NCBI GenBank assembly: GCA_905250125.1
Contig: CAJNOL010000884.1
Coordinates: 32,604 to 96,603 of the forward strand
Origin: Rotaria sordida
Lineage: Eukaryota > Rotifera > Eurotatoria > Philodinida > Philodinidae
DNA: 64,000 nucleotides
Direction: 5' to 3'
Shown: positions 48,663-60,145 of the stretch, in pieces
Layout of the letters: each line of letters opens with the position of its first letter
How positions within the stretch are numbered: position 1 is the first letter of the stretch
The notes under the pieces: model-generated
What the model was told of the DNA's origin: nothing
The model's database searches: none
The model's input: the letters and a program-made list of their open reading frames with translations, nothing else
Program-made: the position numbers and the translations under genes

Positions 48663-49840
48663 TTAGGTCTGACCAAAAGTTCTGAGATTCTTTAAAAAAA
48701 ATATAAAGAGAAAGTTCGAGTTTTATTTTATTAAATGATCAAAATAGTCACCACGATTATTTATACACAGTTCCATCGTTTCTAATAGTTTGTCAAAATT
48801 TTTTTAAAATTCTTCTTCTGGAATATTTTTTATCATCTTGGATACTGCACGAGCCAATTATTGTTCATTTGGTTGGTTAGTTGGATTACGCTTGATGTAA
48901 TCATTTAGCCAATAATCACATAGTGTAAGATCAGGTGAATATGATGAATGCGGCATTATAATGATACCTTTTTCTGTTAAATAATTAATAACATCGGAAT
49001 GTGTACGGGGTCGAGCATTGTCCTGAAGCAATTTTATGCTTTTTGTACTTGCTGACTTTCTTTGTTTCCATACTTCCTTGACAACAAGCTTGAAGCAATT
49101 TTCAATATAATAGTCGTCATCGATAGTCTTGCCTTTATCAACAGCATGTATAAGAACAGAATCATTTGATTTAAAGAATATAGAAAATAAATTTTTTGAT
49201 TCAAATTTACTTTGACGAACAACAGTAGTGGGTGATTCACCTTCGCCAATCCAGGATGTGTTTGTTGACTTGTGATGAATCTGCCTATGGTAAATTCACG
49301 TCTCATCACCTGTTATAATATCATATGATCGTCAAGAACCACCACGAAATTTTGCTAAATTTGCACGGCAAAGTCTAAGTCGTTCTTGCTTTTGTTCATC
49401 ATTCCGTTGATAGGGCACCCAACGAGATGTAACTTTTTTCATCTTGAGATAGTTGTGGATAATTCGTTCTATTGTACCATGAGAGAAAGAAATCTCAGCT
49501 ATAATATCATAACAACTTGAGTGTGGATCATTGCTGATAATCTGTCGCATCAATTCAATATGTTCATGTGCAAGTTCGGATACGGGACGACCAGATCGAG
49601 GATCATCATTGTCATCTTCTCTTTCTTCACAGAAACGCTTTGCTCACCTTGTAACTGTTGGATATGATCGAGCACTGGGTCCTGAAGCTGTTACAAGTTC
49701 TTCGTGAATTGTCTTTGGATCTGTTTCCAAAATAGTCCGAATTTTTATATAGTATCGATTGAATTCATTATCCATCAAAAAAAATTTTTTTTTAGTTCGA
49801 ATCAAAGTTTGTTTGAAAAAATATTGTAACTAAGTCCAAA
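48663..49840 (-). mobile_element. Decayed mariner-type transposon
   Basis: The 3' end of the transposase frame is followed by TTAGGTCTGACCAAAAGTTC (48663-48682), a mariner-like terminal sequence. A convincing inverted partner was not found near 49840, so that end is eroded or truncated. The transposase relic it carries is listed separately. Confidence 0.7.
48723..49775 (-). pseudogene. Mariner DD34D transposase with five in-frame stops
   Basis: The frame from ATG at 49775 to TAA at 48723 is 351 codons, full mariner length, with no net frameshift. Stops interrupt it at 49646-49644 (TGA), 49334-49332 (TGA), 49298-49296 (TGA), 48860-48858 (TAA) and 48806-48804 (TAA). Between them are a helix-turn-helix-like N-terminus, RSGRPVSE, the WVPYQ-type linker (VTSRWVPYQ), the first Asp in TGDET, the second in LLQDNARP, and the third in HSSYSPDLTLCDYW. 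The second and third Asp are separated by 34 residues, which assigns the mariner clade. Three of the stops are TGA at positions expected to be Trp or similar. It is inactive. Confidence 0.92.
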
Positions 49841-49912
49841 ATAGATTTAATATATATATATACTATTATAGACGAGACATTCCACTATTTATTCATACAA
49901 AAAAACGCTTCA

Positions 49913-50107
49913 ATGTTGATTGGAATTAAAAAAATGTCGAAGCAAGAATGGCAACTATTGCTTACAGCACGATCCTATGACGAAGCAGCTATATTAGTAA
50001 AATCTCAATATAAGGTATGCCAATGTCAACACTCAGATTTAAAGAATCGAACAAAATACAAATTCAAATGCAACGAATATAGAAAATATTCATTATGTTC
50101 TTACGAA
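49913..50107 (+). CDS. Isolated exon of a possible FLYWCH/MULE-type zinc-binding protein
   Basis: 65 codons begin with ATG at 49913 and end at a good donor (GAA|GTATGT at 50108). The sequence KMSKQEWQLLLTARSYDEA, then KYKFKCNEYRKYSLCSYEV, resembles the N-terminal zinc-binding region of MULE-type transposase proteins. No second exon with the right phase was recognised downstream, so this may be a truncated gene or relic. Identification is tentative. Confidence 0.35.
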
Positions 50108-51331
50108 GTATGTTAATCTTTTTTTCTGATAATAAATTTGGTGATCGAAACACTAATTTTTTGGTGATCATTTCGCAACTAGACAAATTTGGTGAACAAA
50201 AAAATGCTATCCCATCATATTTTGCGTTGTTTTTTTTTCTCATACAAGTGGTACGATTTCATTTATACATTACAACATGAAAGATTAACAAATATACATA
50301 TAAAACATATGAAACAAATTTATTTCAACTGAAAGATCAAGTTTCAATCGAGAATTCTTGATTTTCACCGAACTTTTTATTACTATTGTATAATTAAATA
50401 TGGAAAATGATTTGTAATAATTTACTAACAATATTTCATTATATTTTAAGATACGCTAAATTTCAGCTATATATAGAAATCTTTAATTCTAAGATAGCAA
50501 ATTCTTGTAGAAGAAGTAAAATTAAATAATAGAGATCAAATTAAAATATACAAAAGATTATTGATTAATACTTGTATTTTTATCTGAAGGTCTGTCTAAA
50601 CTTTTTATTAGCCTTACTACTAGATGAATTAGGAAGGTCTATATTTACTTGACTTAATTATCTCGGGTTTCATTGTCTCCATTAGAAATAGATAATCGAA
50701 TAATTGACAATATGTTATACTTGTTTTATCAATATTTCACTCAGATATATTTAATCATCAATAAAAAAAAAGAATATATTCTTCTCTTTTTTAATATAAA
50801 TAAAACAAATTTCAGATTTTTTTTATAAACTCTTTGATGTTGAAACCTATCAATTTATGTTTTCGAGGTGTTAATGAGAGACGAAAACTTTTGTATGTGC
50901 TACGTGAACTTTCCGTATTTTTGCTCTTTTTTCGACCTTATAGTTCACAAGTTACTCTCTAAATAAAAGAACGAATGCAACAACTATAATCATTAATAAT
51001 TTTCAAGTTATAACGAATTTTAATAATAAAACTTAATTTCTTAATAAAAAACAATCCTTTCTCAAACGATTAAAATTATTTCTACAGAATTTATGTCAAT
51101 ATAACATTAAAGGATAATTGTCTTGTGATAAATTAAATATATATTTCGAACGGAGAAAAGGTGCGTACCTGCCGAATGATCATCGTAACATTATGTAACG
51201 TGTTTTTTTTTATGAAGTGTCCTCATGTCCTTTTGTCTTTGAAAAGCGAAGCATAGAAAAGAATCATCTGTATTAATTGTATCACATATATATATATATA
51301 ATGACATAAAAAACAACGTATTATATTTACA
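50108..51331. other. Intergenic spacer
   Basis: AT-rich, no gene seen. An AT microsatellite lies at about 51288-51300, just before the F-box relic. Confidence 0.45.
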
Positions 51332-52349
51332 ATGTTTAACGCAAGTGGATCATATCTTGAACCTTTATCTAATGAATTATTACTTGAAATTGTGGAATAT
51401 TTGGATGTTTATGAACTTTTCACAGCATTTTATGGATTAAATCATCGTTTTAATGATCTTATACGACAATGTTATTTACATGTTCGTTTTGATCCATCAA
51501 GAAAAAGCATAGAAACTCGGAATTTAATAACATCTACTATAGATTCTTCACATGTTCGTGAATTATCTTATTATTATGATATATTCATGTTATGACAATT
51601 TTCAATTTCAACATATCCTAATCTTCGTTCACTAACTCTTTATAAAATAAGTGGATTTTCTCTTCAAGTAACTCTTGATACTATTCCAACAATTAATTAA
51701 ATAAAAGATTTACGTATTGAACATCCAAGTTTATTAATTCATTCAAGAGAAGTTACCTATAAAGAATTTTTATTAAAAGATTATCAACATAAATTCAAGT
51801 CAATTGCTATTTGTTCCATTTATTTAACTAGAAATCTTTATCTAGTTTCTAATATTTCTACTATTTTTTTTCAATCTTCATCGTATTGCAATTGAAGAAT
51901 TTTATTGGAGAGAAGATATTATTGAATTTTTACAAAATAATATACTAAATCTTCAATCATTATACATTCATACTTATTCATCTATATTATATCAACAATC
52001 ATTATCAAAATATGTTTTAAAAAATGTTTTTAAACTTGATATGAATATAAATATTCATTCAATTAATATCAAATGTCTTGGACATATGTTTCCTTCTTTA
52101 CAACGATTAAGTATTCAATGGGATACTTTTCGACAATATCCATCGATTGATGGTTTTCAATGGTAAGATATTATTCAACAAAGTTGGCTTCTAATGCAAG
52201 AATTCACTTTAGATTTTAAACGTACACAAATTAGTAAACAATTTATAAATACATTTTATCAAAATAAATATTGGATATCAAAACAACTCATTCCAACTGT
52301 TTGGAAACCTCAGTATAATTCTCATCCAATATTAAAAGTTTTATTTTAA
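51332..52349 (+). pseudogene. F-box/leucine-rich family pseudogene
   Basis: The start is intact: LEPLSNELLLEIVEYLDVYE is a good F-box (LPxELLxxIxxYL). The frame continues into a leucine-rich tail (YPNLRSLTLYKISGF; LQSLYIHTYSS; FPSLQRLSIQWDTFRQ). It is broken by TGA at 51593, TAA at 51698, a frameshift near 51865-51875 and TAA near 52167, and ends at TAA 52347-52349. Bdelloid genomes contain many F-box proteins of this design. F-box proteins recruit targets to SCF ubiquitin ligases; this copy cannot encode a full product. Confidence 0.85.
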
Positions 52350-52491
52350 TTATAAACAATTATTAATATAATCTTTTATTATGTGATATATTTTCTATTT
52401 ATTAATAAATACGCATTTAGAATACAAAAGTTTATCAATTGTTGTAAACAAATAAAACAGAAATTTTTATGATTGTACAGTTATATCTTGA

Positions 52492-53264
52492 AGTACAAGG
52501 CGCATAAAAATATTTTTTTAGAGGGATAATGCTATAATTTCATATAACATCAACAACAAATTTTATACCAAATTAAAGCACATCGAAAATGACATTCATC
52601 AATAGTAAATAGTAAGCGTTAGGACAAGCTTTCACTATCAAATTCAAGAGTATTCCTAAAAGTTTACAACATGTCAGCAGAGAAAAATTCCTTTCATGAA
52701 ACAGTTCAAACTACATCTCATTTAAAATGATGAATATCAAAAAGTAATATTTATTTCTTAAGACTTGATGAATATAATCATAATCAATATGATGAATATT
52801 AGCGTTTTTACAGCACGAAGATGAGATGGTTACGAACATAAAATAATTTCAAATAGTTCAATATTTGTTTCCATCTTTGTCAAAACATATGAAATATGTT
52901 TTCTTAGAGTTTCTTTATCAAAATAATTGTGGCCTATATCTGATAGTCATTCTTTTTTAGCTTCAATTTTGATTATTGTTTCAATATTTCCAGATCAAGT
53001 ATCCAGTACCATTTCATATTCATCATTTTAAATGAGATGTAGTTTGAACTACTTCATGAGAGGAAATTATTCTCTACTGATATAATGGAAAATTTTAAGA
53101 ACTTTTTCAATTCGATATTGAAAAGTTATCCGAACGCTTACTATTTACTATTGATGAATCCCATTTTCAACGCGCTTTCATTTCGTATACAATATGATAT
53201 TGATGTTATTTGAAATCACAGCGTTATTTCTCTGAAAAAATATTTTTATGGACCCTGCACACTG
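52492..53264. mobile_element. Fold-back MITE of the CAGTGTGC family, copy 1
   Basis: Arms of about 245 bp (52492-52738 and 53016-53264) pair in inverted orientation: AATAGTAAGCGTTAGG vs CCGAACGCTTACTATT; CTACATCTCATTTAAAATGA vs TCATTTTAAATGAGATGTAG. The right end GCACACTG is intact, the left end has eroded to CAAGGCGCATAAAAAT. The ~280-bp centre is non-repetitive. It shares arm sequence with 55234-55626. Confidence 0.85.
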
Positions 53265-54299
53265 ACTTATTAATCATTCTTTTGCTTATACGAGTCAATG
53301 TCAAGATAAAATGTAAACCCATATATGTTTTTCTTTGTGTTAGTATAGAGAAAAACATTGACCAGGAATATATAACAAATAACAAGCGGGGCAATAGACA
53401 AGTAATCAATACGTCAAAAAAATATTACCTTTGATTTTCTCTCTATTGAAAAAAGTCTCATTAGAACGATGATCACATGTTTAATGATACTAATCATTCG
53501 ATTGACATATATGTGTGTTTATCAACGTCGGAATAGAAAAAAAAATTTTGTCTATTATTATATGATGCGCAATACCCTATATATAATTATTGCTAAGACT
53601 GCATGACATGTGGACCTGTCTACAGAATAAAAAAAAAAGCTTTTTTATGTTCATTAGATCGAAAAAATCAAATAAATTTATTTATAAATGATTGATGAAT
53701 ATTAATCGATATTTCTTTAGAAATTATTTGATTGGAATATTTTTTATTAATAAATTATTTTATTTATCTATCATATCGAAATCAAATAATTTTTTTTTGT
53801 TATAAACAAGTAAACAGAAAAAGAATTTTAATTTCTATTGATATATATTTTCTTTTTCAATTTAATAATCAATATCTATGAAAACCAACAAAAACTAAAT
53901 TCTTAGAAAAAAAAATTGTAGAAAGTCTAATAATGATTGAATAAAATGAATTTTTACGATTCTAATTGAGCAGCTCGATTAGTTGCTGCTGTAACTGTCT
54001 CTATTAGAGTTGCCGGAGTAATACCTTTTTCCATAATTTGGTTTAATAGCTAAGACAAGTGGACTACTTTCGTTGACTACTTGTTTATTATCAGCTGTTG
54101 TTACAATACCTAATTGAGACTAATCAACATATACATTTAATTGGATTAAAAATATCAACAATAACTTGTTTTGAATGTTCATATATTGGACAAACATATG
54201 ATTGTCGAACAAATAGTAAATTAAATATAAATAAATGAAAAATATTTGCAATACAAAAAAAAAACAAATCTTATTCCTTTTTCTTTTTTGTTTTTTAAG
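53265..54299. other. Spacer with a possible coding relic
   Basis: At 53950-54215 the minus strand, across frames, reads GIVTTADNKQVVNESSPLVL, then AIKPNYGKGITPATLIETV, then VTAATNRAAQLES, interrupted by stops and a one-base shift. It looks like a broken gene piece, but I do not recognise the family. The rest is AT-rich. Confidence 0.3.
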
Positions 54300-54790
54300 G
54301 TAATCGATAGTTGTACGTGTCTTTCACATTTATTGGATTCAAATCTTTATCAATATTGTTCAAGAATTCATCAACAATGTCTGAATTGTAAACGTGGTTA
54401 TAATGATGTTACATCTGAACGTGGTCATCATTGTTATAAGTTTGTTTTTCTTTCTATTTTATAATTTTTTATTTTTGTTTTTTTTGAATAAATGTTTTTT
54501 TTTCGATAAAGATTATTAGCAACTGATACAACTCAATGTTTTGATTTTGGAAATTCTTTAAAATCATGTTTAAATGGTAATGAAATAATAAGAAGTGATG
54601 ATAATGGAACAATATCATTGGAAATAACTCCAAGTTATCGTAATCTTAATATTCGGTTAGAAAAAAAAATTAAAAAGACAAATAATAAAAAATAAATTAT
54701 ACTTTTTCTTTTAGAGTTTTAATTGGAATTGAAAATGGTTTTGTTGATGTTATATGTTCAATACGAAATGCTAATTTTATTGTATTAAGG
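54300..54790 (+). pseudogene. Three-exon remnant of an attractin/MEGF8-like ectodomain gene
   Basis: Exons 54300-54439, 54512-54655 and 54715 to about 54788 join in frame through 72- and 59-nt introns. Exon 1 reads like a laminin/EGF module (SCTCLSHLLDSN, CLNCKRGYNDVTSERGHHCY). Exons 2-3 continue LLATDTTQCFDF and ISLEITPSYRNLNIRVLIGI, similar to the region after the EGF modules in attractin and MEGF8. There is no start, no upstream exon and no continuation: the third exon runs straight into repeat sequence at about 54790. It is a fragment of a once larger extracellular protein. Family assignment is moderate. Confidence 0.5.
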
Positions 54791-55233
54791 ACTTCCCTCA
54801 AAATTGATTTCCCACTTGGGATGAATCGTTTGAGCTGAAACTTCCAGGAATGAATGATCCTAGTGAAAAACTTTTGTGGTAAAAATTTCAGCCTGATATG
54901 CCTGACTAGACCGAAGTTTGGACTAGTTTTCCGACCTTTCAGGAGAATCGAAATAACTCCGTCATCAGAAGAGATACAGAGCTCGGACTGGTTTTAAATT
55001 AAAGCTAGTCTCTGTACGCAACTTTTCATCGAACGGAATTTTGAAACTTCTTTCCATTCATTTTTTACGAACATTTTTTTGGACATGTGTGCAAAACAAG
55101 CATAAAAAAATGTCATCCCACGGCATTAAATCCACCTTTTCTCAGCCCTGGAGTCAAGTATCAAAAATTCGTCCGATAAAAACTTAGCCTTGATCGAAAA
55201 CTGTAAAACGAGAATAACGCTAAAGAAGTTTTT
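54791..55233. other. Repeat-derived sequence abutting the attractin-like remnant
   Basis: Starting with AAGGACTTCCCTCAAAATTG, this is less AT-rich than its surroundings and has no coding frame. It is probably an inserted non-autonomous element, but I did not find its partner end. Confidence 0.4.
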
Positions 55234-55626
55234 CAGTGTGCGTAAAAATGTTTTTTTCAGGGAAGTGACATTGTTATTTTAAACAACATCAATAAAAAAT
55301 TTTAAACCAAATTAAAGTGCGTCAAAAATGGGATTTATCAGTGTTAAATAGTAAAAGTTATAGCAACTTTTCGATCATCTTCTGATATTCACGACTGTGA
55401 ATCAAGCCTAGTTTGAACTGTCTCATCCAAGAAAACTGTCTTTGCCAATATGACGTCAAATTCTAGAAACTTCATGAATTCGATATTGAAAAATTGCTAT
55501 AACTTTTACTATTTAATACGGATAAATTCTATTTTTGACACGCTTTAATTTGGCATAAAAATTTTTTATTAATGCTATTGAAAATAACAATGTTACCCGC
55601 CTGGAAAAACATTTTTATGCACACTG
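55234..55626. mobile_element. Fold-back MITE of the CAGTGTGC family, copy 2
   Basis: Starts CAGTGTGCGTAAAAATG and ends CATTTTTATGCACACTG. The arms of about 140 bp include ACCAAATTAAAGTGCGTCAA and TTAAATAGTAAAAGTTATAG with inverted partners near 55495-55560. The arms match those of 52492-53264, and this copy preserves both termini, so it defines the family ends. Confidence 0.88.
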
Positions 55627-56077
55627 TAGAAATGGATTTTTCATTCAAATACAGAACAAATCATATTACAATGGAATATTTTTAATATATTTCAGTGGAC
55701 TGTTTGAAAGTGCGTGGTTGATGAAGGTAGCTAACATCATCTGATATGCTGGATAATATAAAAATGTTCTTTTCAATGATAATATAAGTAGCAACACAGT
55801 TTTTCCAAAACTGTAAAACTTTAAAAACCACGAAAATTTCTCCGAAAATATGCTAGCAGACTCAAAGTTTCATGTAATAAGTCTTTGAAAATCTGTTCAT
55901 TTTCCAAAAAGCTATACATATTATGAAAGAAGAAGCCTCGCTGTACCTTTCTACGATAAAAACTCAACTTCGATATTTCCTTGAAAAATTCGATTTTCTA
56001 GGAAGTGGAGCCTTAAATAGAAAATTCAGCGATATGACTTATACGTGCCCCAACACGAAATGTTTCAACTTATACAA
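55627..56077. other. Spacer before segmental duplication copy B
   Basis: No recognised gene. The 88-codon open frame starting at 55923 crosses the duplication boundary into GAPDH-like intron and is not a real gene. Confidence 0.4.
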
Positions 56078-56440
56078 AGACGTGAGTAATATTTTGATTT
56101 TTATTCGATTTATTGAGTTAAATTTTTATTTTAGGCTAAATATAATAATATTTATGCTGCAATTAAAGAAGCTGTCAATGGTTCATTAAAAGGTATTTTG
56201 GATTATACTGATGACGAAATTATTTTAATCGATTTCGATGGTAATACACATTCACTAATTTTTGTTATTAAAGTCAATATTTCTCTCAATGATGACTTTT
56301 TCAAACTTGTTGCATAGTTAGCTTTTATTTGTTTAATATTTTTTTGTACAAAATACAATAATTTAATTTTTACGTATAATAATCAATATAGTTATTCAAA
56401 TCGAGTTATTGATGTTATTTAAATATGGTACTCAGAATGA
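56078..56440 (+). pseudogene. GAPDH fragment (intron 6, exon 7, intron 7, exon 8)
   Basis: Exon-7-like sequence (56134-56316) reads AAIKEAVNGSLKGILDYTDD, then SLIFVIKVNISLND, with substitutions at conserved sites, and ends in TAG where the active gene splices. The exon-8 part is recognisable (YSNRVIDVI) but its acceptor AG has been lost and it ends early in TAA. Exons 1-6 are absent. The retained introns show DNA-level duplication. Confidence 0.92.
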
Positions 56441-56875
56441 TCACAGAACATTAGTTTAAATAATTCTTCAAATGATCATGAACAAACATCAGTTAATTTT
56501 ATTGAATTTAACTTTCTTTTCGTAGTAAACTTTTTATTCAGTACCTTCTACTGACAGTTTAGGTCTGAATCCAAAACTTCGTAAGTCTATGAGCTCTAGC
56601 TAAGAGTCAGAGCCGATTATACGTTGATTATTATATCATCAATATTAAGATTTCATGAGCAATGTATCGGTTGTGGTAGTCACCAACTATAATTTATCGC
56701 AAAAAAGTATCTTGTATTTTTGGAACAACCGTCAAAGGTGAGAATGAATAAATTTTATTGAGAACAGTAAGAATACGATTCAGGTTCGGATCTGATTTCC
56801 AATATGAAAAATCTTTAGAAATTTATTTTATATATTTCTATATTTAAATAAGAATATAAAAAAAGAGTTTTTTGA

Positions 56876-57322
56876 TTAAACACTACATGGACTAGAACAT
56901 CGCCAACATCCATTACAATCTTTATCTTCTAAACAAAGAATTTTTCCATTTGATTTTCTTGTATAACACCATTCAGGACCAGTTACAGATGGAAAAGCAC
57001 CAGCACATCCTGCCCAACAATAACCTTTATAACATCCAAACCATTCTGTACAAGTTTTAGCACCATATGGATTTTGTAATGGAATGTATTTTTGACTTTT
57101 ATCAATAACTGAATTTATTTGTTCGGTTATTTGATTATTGACTTCAAATATTGTAGAATTTATTAGTTGATATGTTCGTTTTTCAATTTGATTGATTGAA
57201 CGATTCCCACGATATTCAATTTCATTGAGTAATTCATATGCCCGATGATTGATATGTTCAATAAATAAATAAATAATTATACAAATCACTAATATCAATA
57301 GACTTATTTTAATATGTTTCAT
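56876..57322 (-). CDS. Small membrane-anchored cysteine-rich protein (148 aa)
   Basis: A single exon. Residues 5-24 are one hydrophobic segment (ISLLILVICIIIYLFIEH), a signal anchor or uncleaved signal peptide. Residues 25-85 form a polar, probably helical stalk (INQIEKRTYQLINSTIFEVN) with an N-glycosylation site at NST. The last ~58 residues contain ten cysteines in a compact pattern (CTEWFGCYKGYCWAGC; WCYT; LCLEDKDCNGCWRCSSPC), enough for five disulfides, implying an extracellular domain. The family is not named; similar Cys/Trp-rich secreted domains occur in invertebrates without known function. Its paralogue at 29979-30400 is dead, so this is the only working copy in the window. Confidence 0.8.
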   Translation of the reverse strand: MKHIKISLLILVICIIIYLFIEHINHRAYELLNEIEYRGNRSINQIEKRTYQLINSTIFEVNNQITEQINSVIDKSQKYIPLQNPYGAKTCTEWFGCYKGYCWAGCAGAFPSVTGPEWCYTRKSNGKILCLEDKDCNGCWRCSSPCSV

Positions 57323-60141
57323 TATTTATTAGTTGTCCTTGAATAGAAAAGTTCAATGTACTTTTCTATTTATATATAAATGCACTTTTAGCTCATAAAT
57401 ATCTGTTATCAACACACATCTGTGATGATATCATTTTATAACGATATACAATAAAAAAAAAAAGAGTAACCGTGAAGAGAAATAGATATTGTGTATTTGA
57501 TAATAATCCAATGAGTCATGGTATAAATACACGGATAGATCAATCGTTCGATTATCACTCATTTGGATTTCTTTCTGTAACAAGATTAAACTTAAAATTT
57601 TTATATAAAACAATGACTAGAGAAAAATACCATTTAATTATATTTGATTTTCAAAATATTTACTTATGCTAAGATATAAAACAAAAAATATTAAATCGTC
57701 TTAACAAAAAGAAGAAAGTTTTTAGTCATGACATAGTCGATCTTATCAATGCTATTTCTCAAGAAAAATGCTTCAAAAAATCAAATAAGATATTTTGAAT
57801 TTACGATATGACATGAAAATAATTGAACAAAGAAGATTAAATATTCTATAATATAAATCCGCCATCCTAAGTATCAATTCATAATTAGATGCAGCAGAAT
57901 GTCTTTTTAACCTATGTCAACAAGTCTTATGAAAAAAATGCTATTTTTTACCTACAATTCCCTCTCGCAGTTTGTTAATTTGAGTCAAGGGAAATTTTAA
58001 TAATGAATTTCCGCCCTTGTTTGATCTTACTTTAAAGTAGAATACATTATTATAAAAAGAATATATTCACTGAAGCAAAAACAAATGAAAGGTAATGAAT
58101 AAAGTTTAATAAGTCCGCTGTACCACTGACAAACTAATCGATCATTTTTTGCTATTCTAGAGAAAACATGTTCATAATTAAACATTGTTCGATTTCATTC
58201 TATGAATCTTTTCGTTAGATTACACAGAAAAAACTTTCATAGAAATAATGAATAGATAAATATTTTGTATATTATTTTCATAGTATTATCGAAATATATT
58301 TAGGATGAACGAAGTTATATGTATATAACATCGGCTGATCATAATCAAGCCTCGAAATTGAATCGCTTTTAAATGGCCTGGTTCAATCTAATTTAGAGTG
58401 CACAATTAATAGTATATTTATTTGACAAAAAGGATTTCTACACGATTTAACTCAGCAGTCACTGAAATAATTAATGAGAGCATAGTAAAAAATTTATTAT
58501 CATAGTGATCACAAGTTGAATGACGTCGATCAATTTTAATGCTTGTGTAAAAACAGCATGAGATATAAGACAAATTAACTATTGAAACGAAAGACCAAGA
58601 TATGCTCGTAGATACTCTAACTTTTTAAAGATTATCATTTATTAGTGTAAACATTCATTACTAAAATGTTCACTGATCGATTTCAATTTTTAGTTACACT
58701 GTTAATACTGTTCTAATTCAGTAATATCCATGTCATTTTATGCAGTTGATAGTGCAGGCAATCTTTTTCATAGATGAGAAACATCATTGAACCAAATAAA
58801 TGTTTTGCTTTTATTTATTGGCTAAATGAAACTTTCAAAACGTTTGTATAACAAAGATGTCTGACTGTTATCAGTTAGGAAGTGCAAAGCACATCTAAGA
58901 AATTTTAACAAAAAAATCGATGACTTTTTCAAGTAAAAAGCGGTTCAAATGCCGCTTTTTAATTCTGATTTTTCAACTTTAAAGATAGATTTCAATCGTA
59001 GTGACTAGATGATCTTTATAACTTCCTACACGGTTGTTAGAACCACAGTTACAGATCGTCACCAGGATCATAGTTACCATAAGATACTATGTTACAGATA
59101 GATCAGCGGACAGATGCAGGCAAATTTCCGTTTCTACACTTTCTACCCTTGCAATTTAGAGCATAAGTAAGAACATTTTCTCGTGATTAATTAACCTTGA
59201 TAAATAGTTACTGTCTATTTGAGATTTATCACATGACATATTTTGTATTATATTGTGTAAAAGAAAGCTGAACAAGATATGCAGAATCTACATTCCAGAA
59301 ATCTCTATCAGCATATCCCACTTATCCTATTGGAAGTGAAAACATAATTGTACTGGTCTTAGCTTGAAATTCAGAAAAAAGAACATATTTTATAAGCGTT
59401 CTATCTGATGATTTATGAAAGTTTTTTCACAAATAGATGCATAAAGATCTTCTTTATGAAACTAAAGTATTTGAAGTATCAGTATCCAAAATCCTAATTG
59501 TTAACAAATTCTTTTTGGATAGTTATAATAAAACAATTTGTAAACATTTAATTCCATGTTGGCAAATGTGTAATCTCAGATAAATCTACTAAATTCAGTA
59601 AAACCAAAAAAAGAAAAAAAAATATATATATGAAATTACAATACTTTCAGCTAATTTTACCCTAGACAATATTTCATAGATCCAACTCAACAATAGTAGA
59701 GATTTTCCTTTCTTTTATGAGAGAAACAAATAATAGTAGGATTGTGAATTCATCCTAAGTGAGGAAATAGATTATTCTGATTTTGAAAAACTAATTATAC
59801 AGATAATTAAAGAGAAATTTTCTCTACATGGCTTTTGAAGAAAATATTTTTAGAAAATTGAAAACTAAAAAAGGAATGTATACGCTAGACAAAAAAAAAA
59901 CATGTTTGTTTCATTATACCATTATCTCATCTGACTCTATTACATTCTTTTTCATATTAAGACTCTCATGAACAGAGAAAATCTTCCAAATAAAATGACT
60001 TTAAAAATGATTCCAATCTCAACTTCTAAAAACGTCTTGAATCAAAAGATAAAACTGAATAATTGAGATTCAATAGTCAACAAACAAAAAAGAAAGTTTC
60101 TATGTGATACGCCTTCCAGTTGCAATATGCTCACGAGTTAT
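57323..60141. other. Intergenic spacer, left part within duplication copy B
   Basis: 57323-58420 corresponds to the duplicated flank. 58421-60141 shows no gene or transposon ends. A mononucleotide/AT tract lies near 59606-59630. Confidence 0.45.
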
Positions 60142-60145
60142 TTAA

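Larger units (their letters stand above)
56078..58420. repeat. Segmental duplication, copy B
   Basis: Aligns in the same orientation to 29154-31870: GAPDH intron 6 to exon 8, spacer, cysteine-rich gene and its upstream flank (for example ATATTAAATCGTCTTA and AAATAAGATATTTTGAATTT). It lacks the 345-bp MITE of copy A. Similarity fades near 58420. Confidence 0.85.

Noticed and set aside
49913..50280. A complete MULE transposon
   Set aside because: Only a single zinc-binding-like exon is visible; no transposase core or long inverted ends were found.
55923..56189. 88-codon frame spanning the GAPDH fragment
   Set aside because: It reads from spacer through GAPDH-like intron in a wrong frame.
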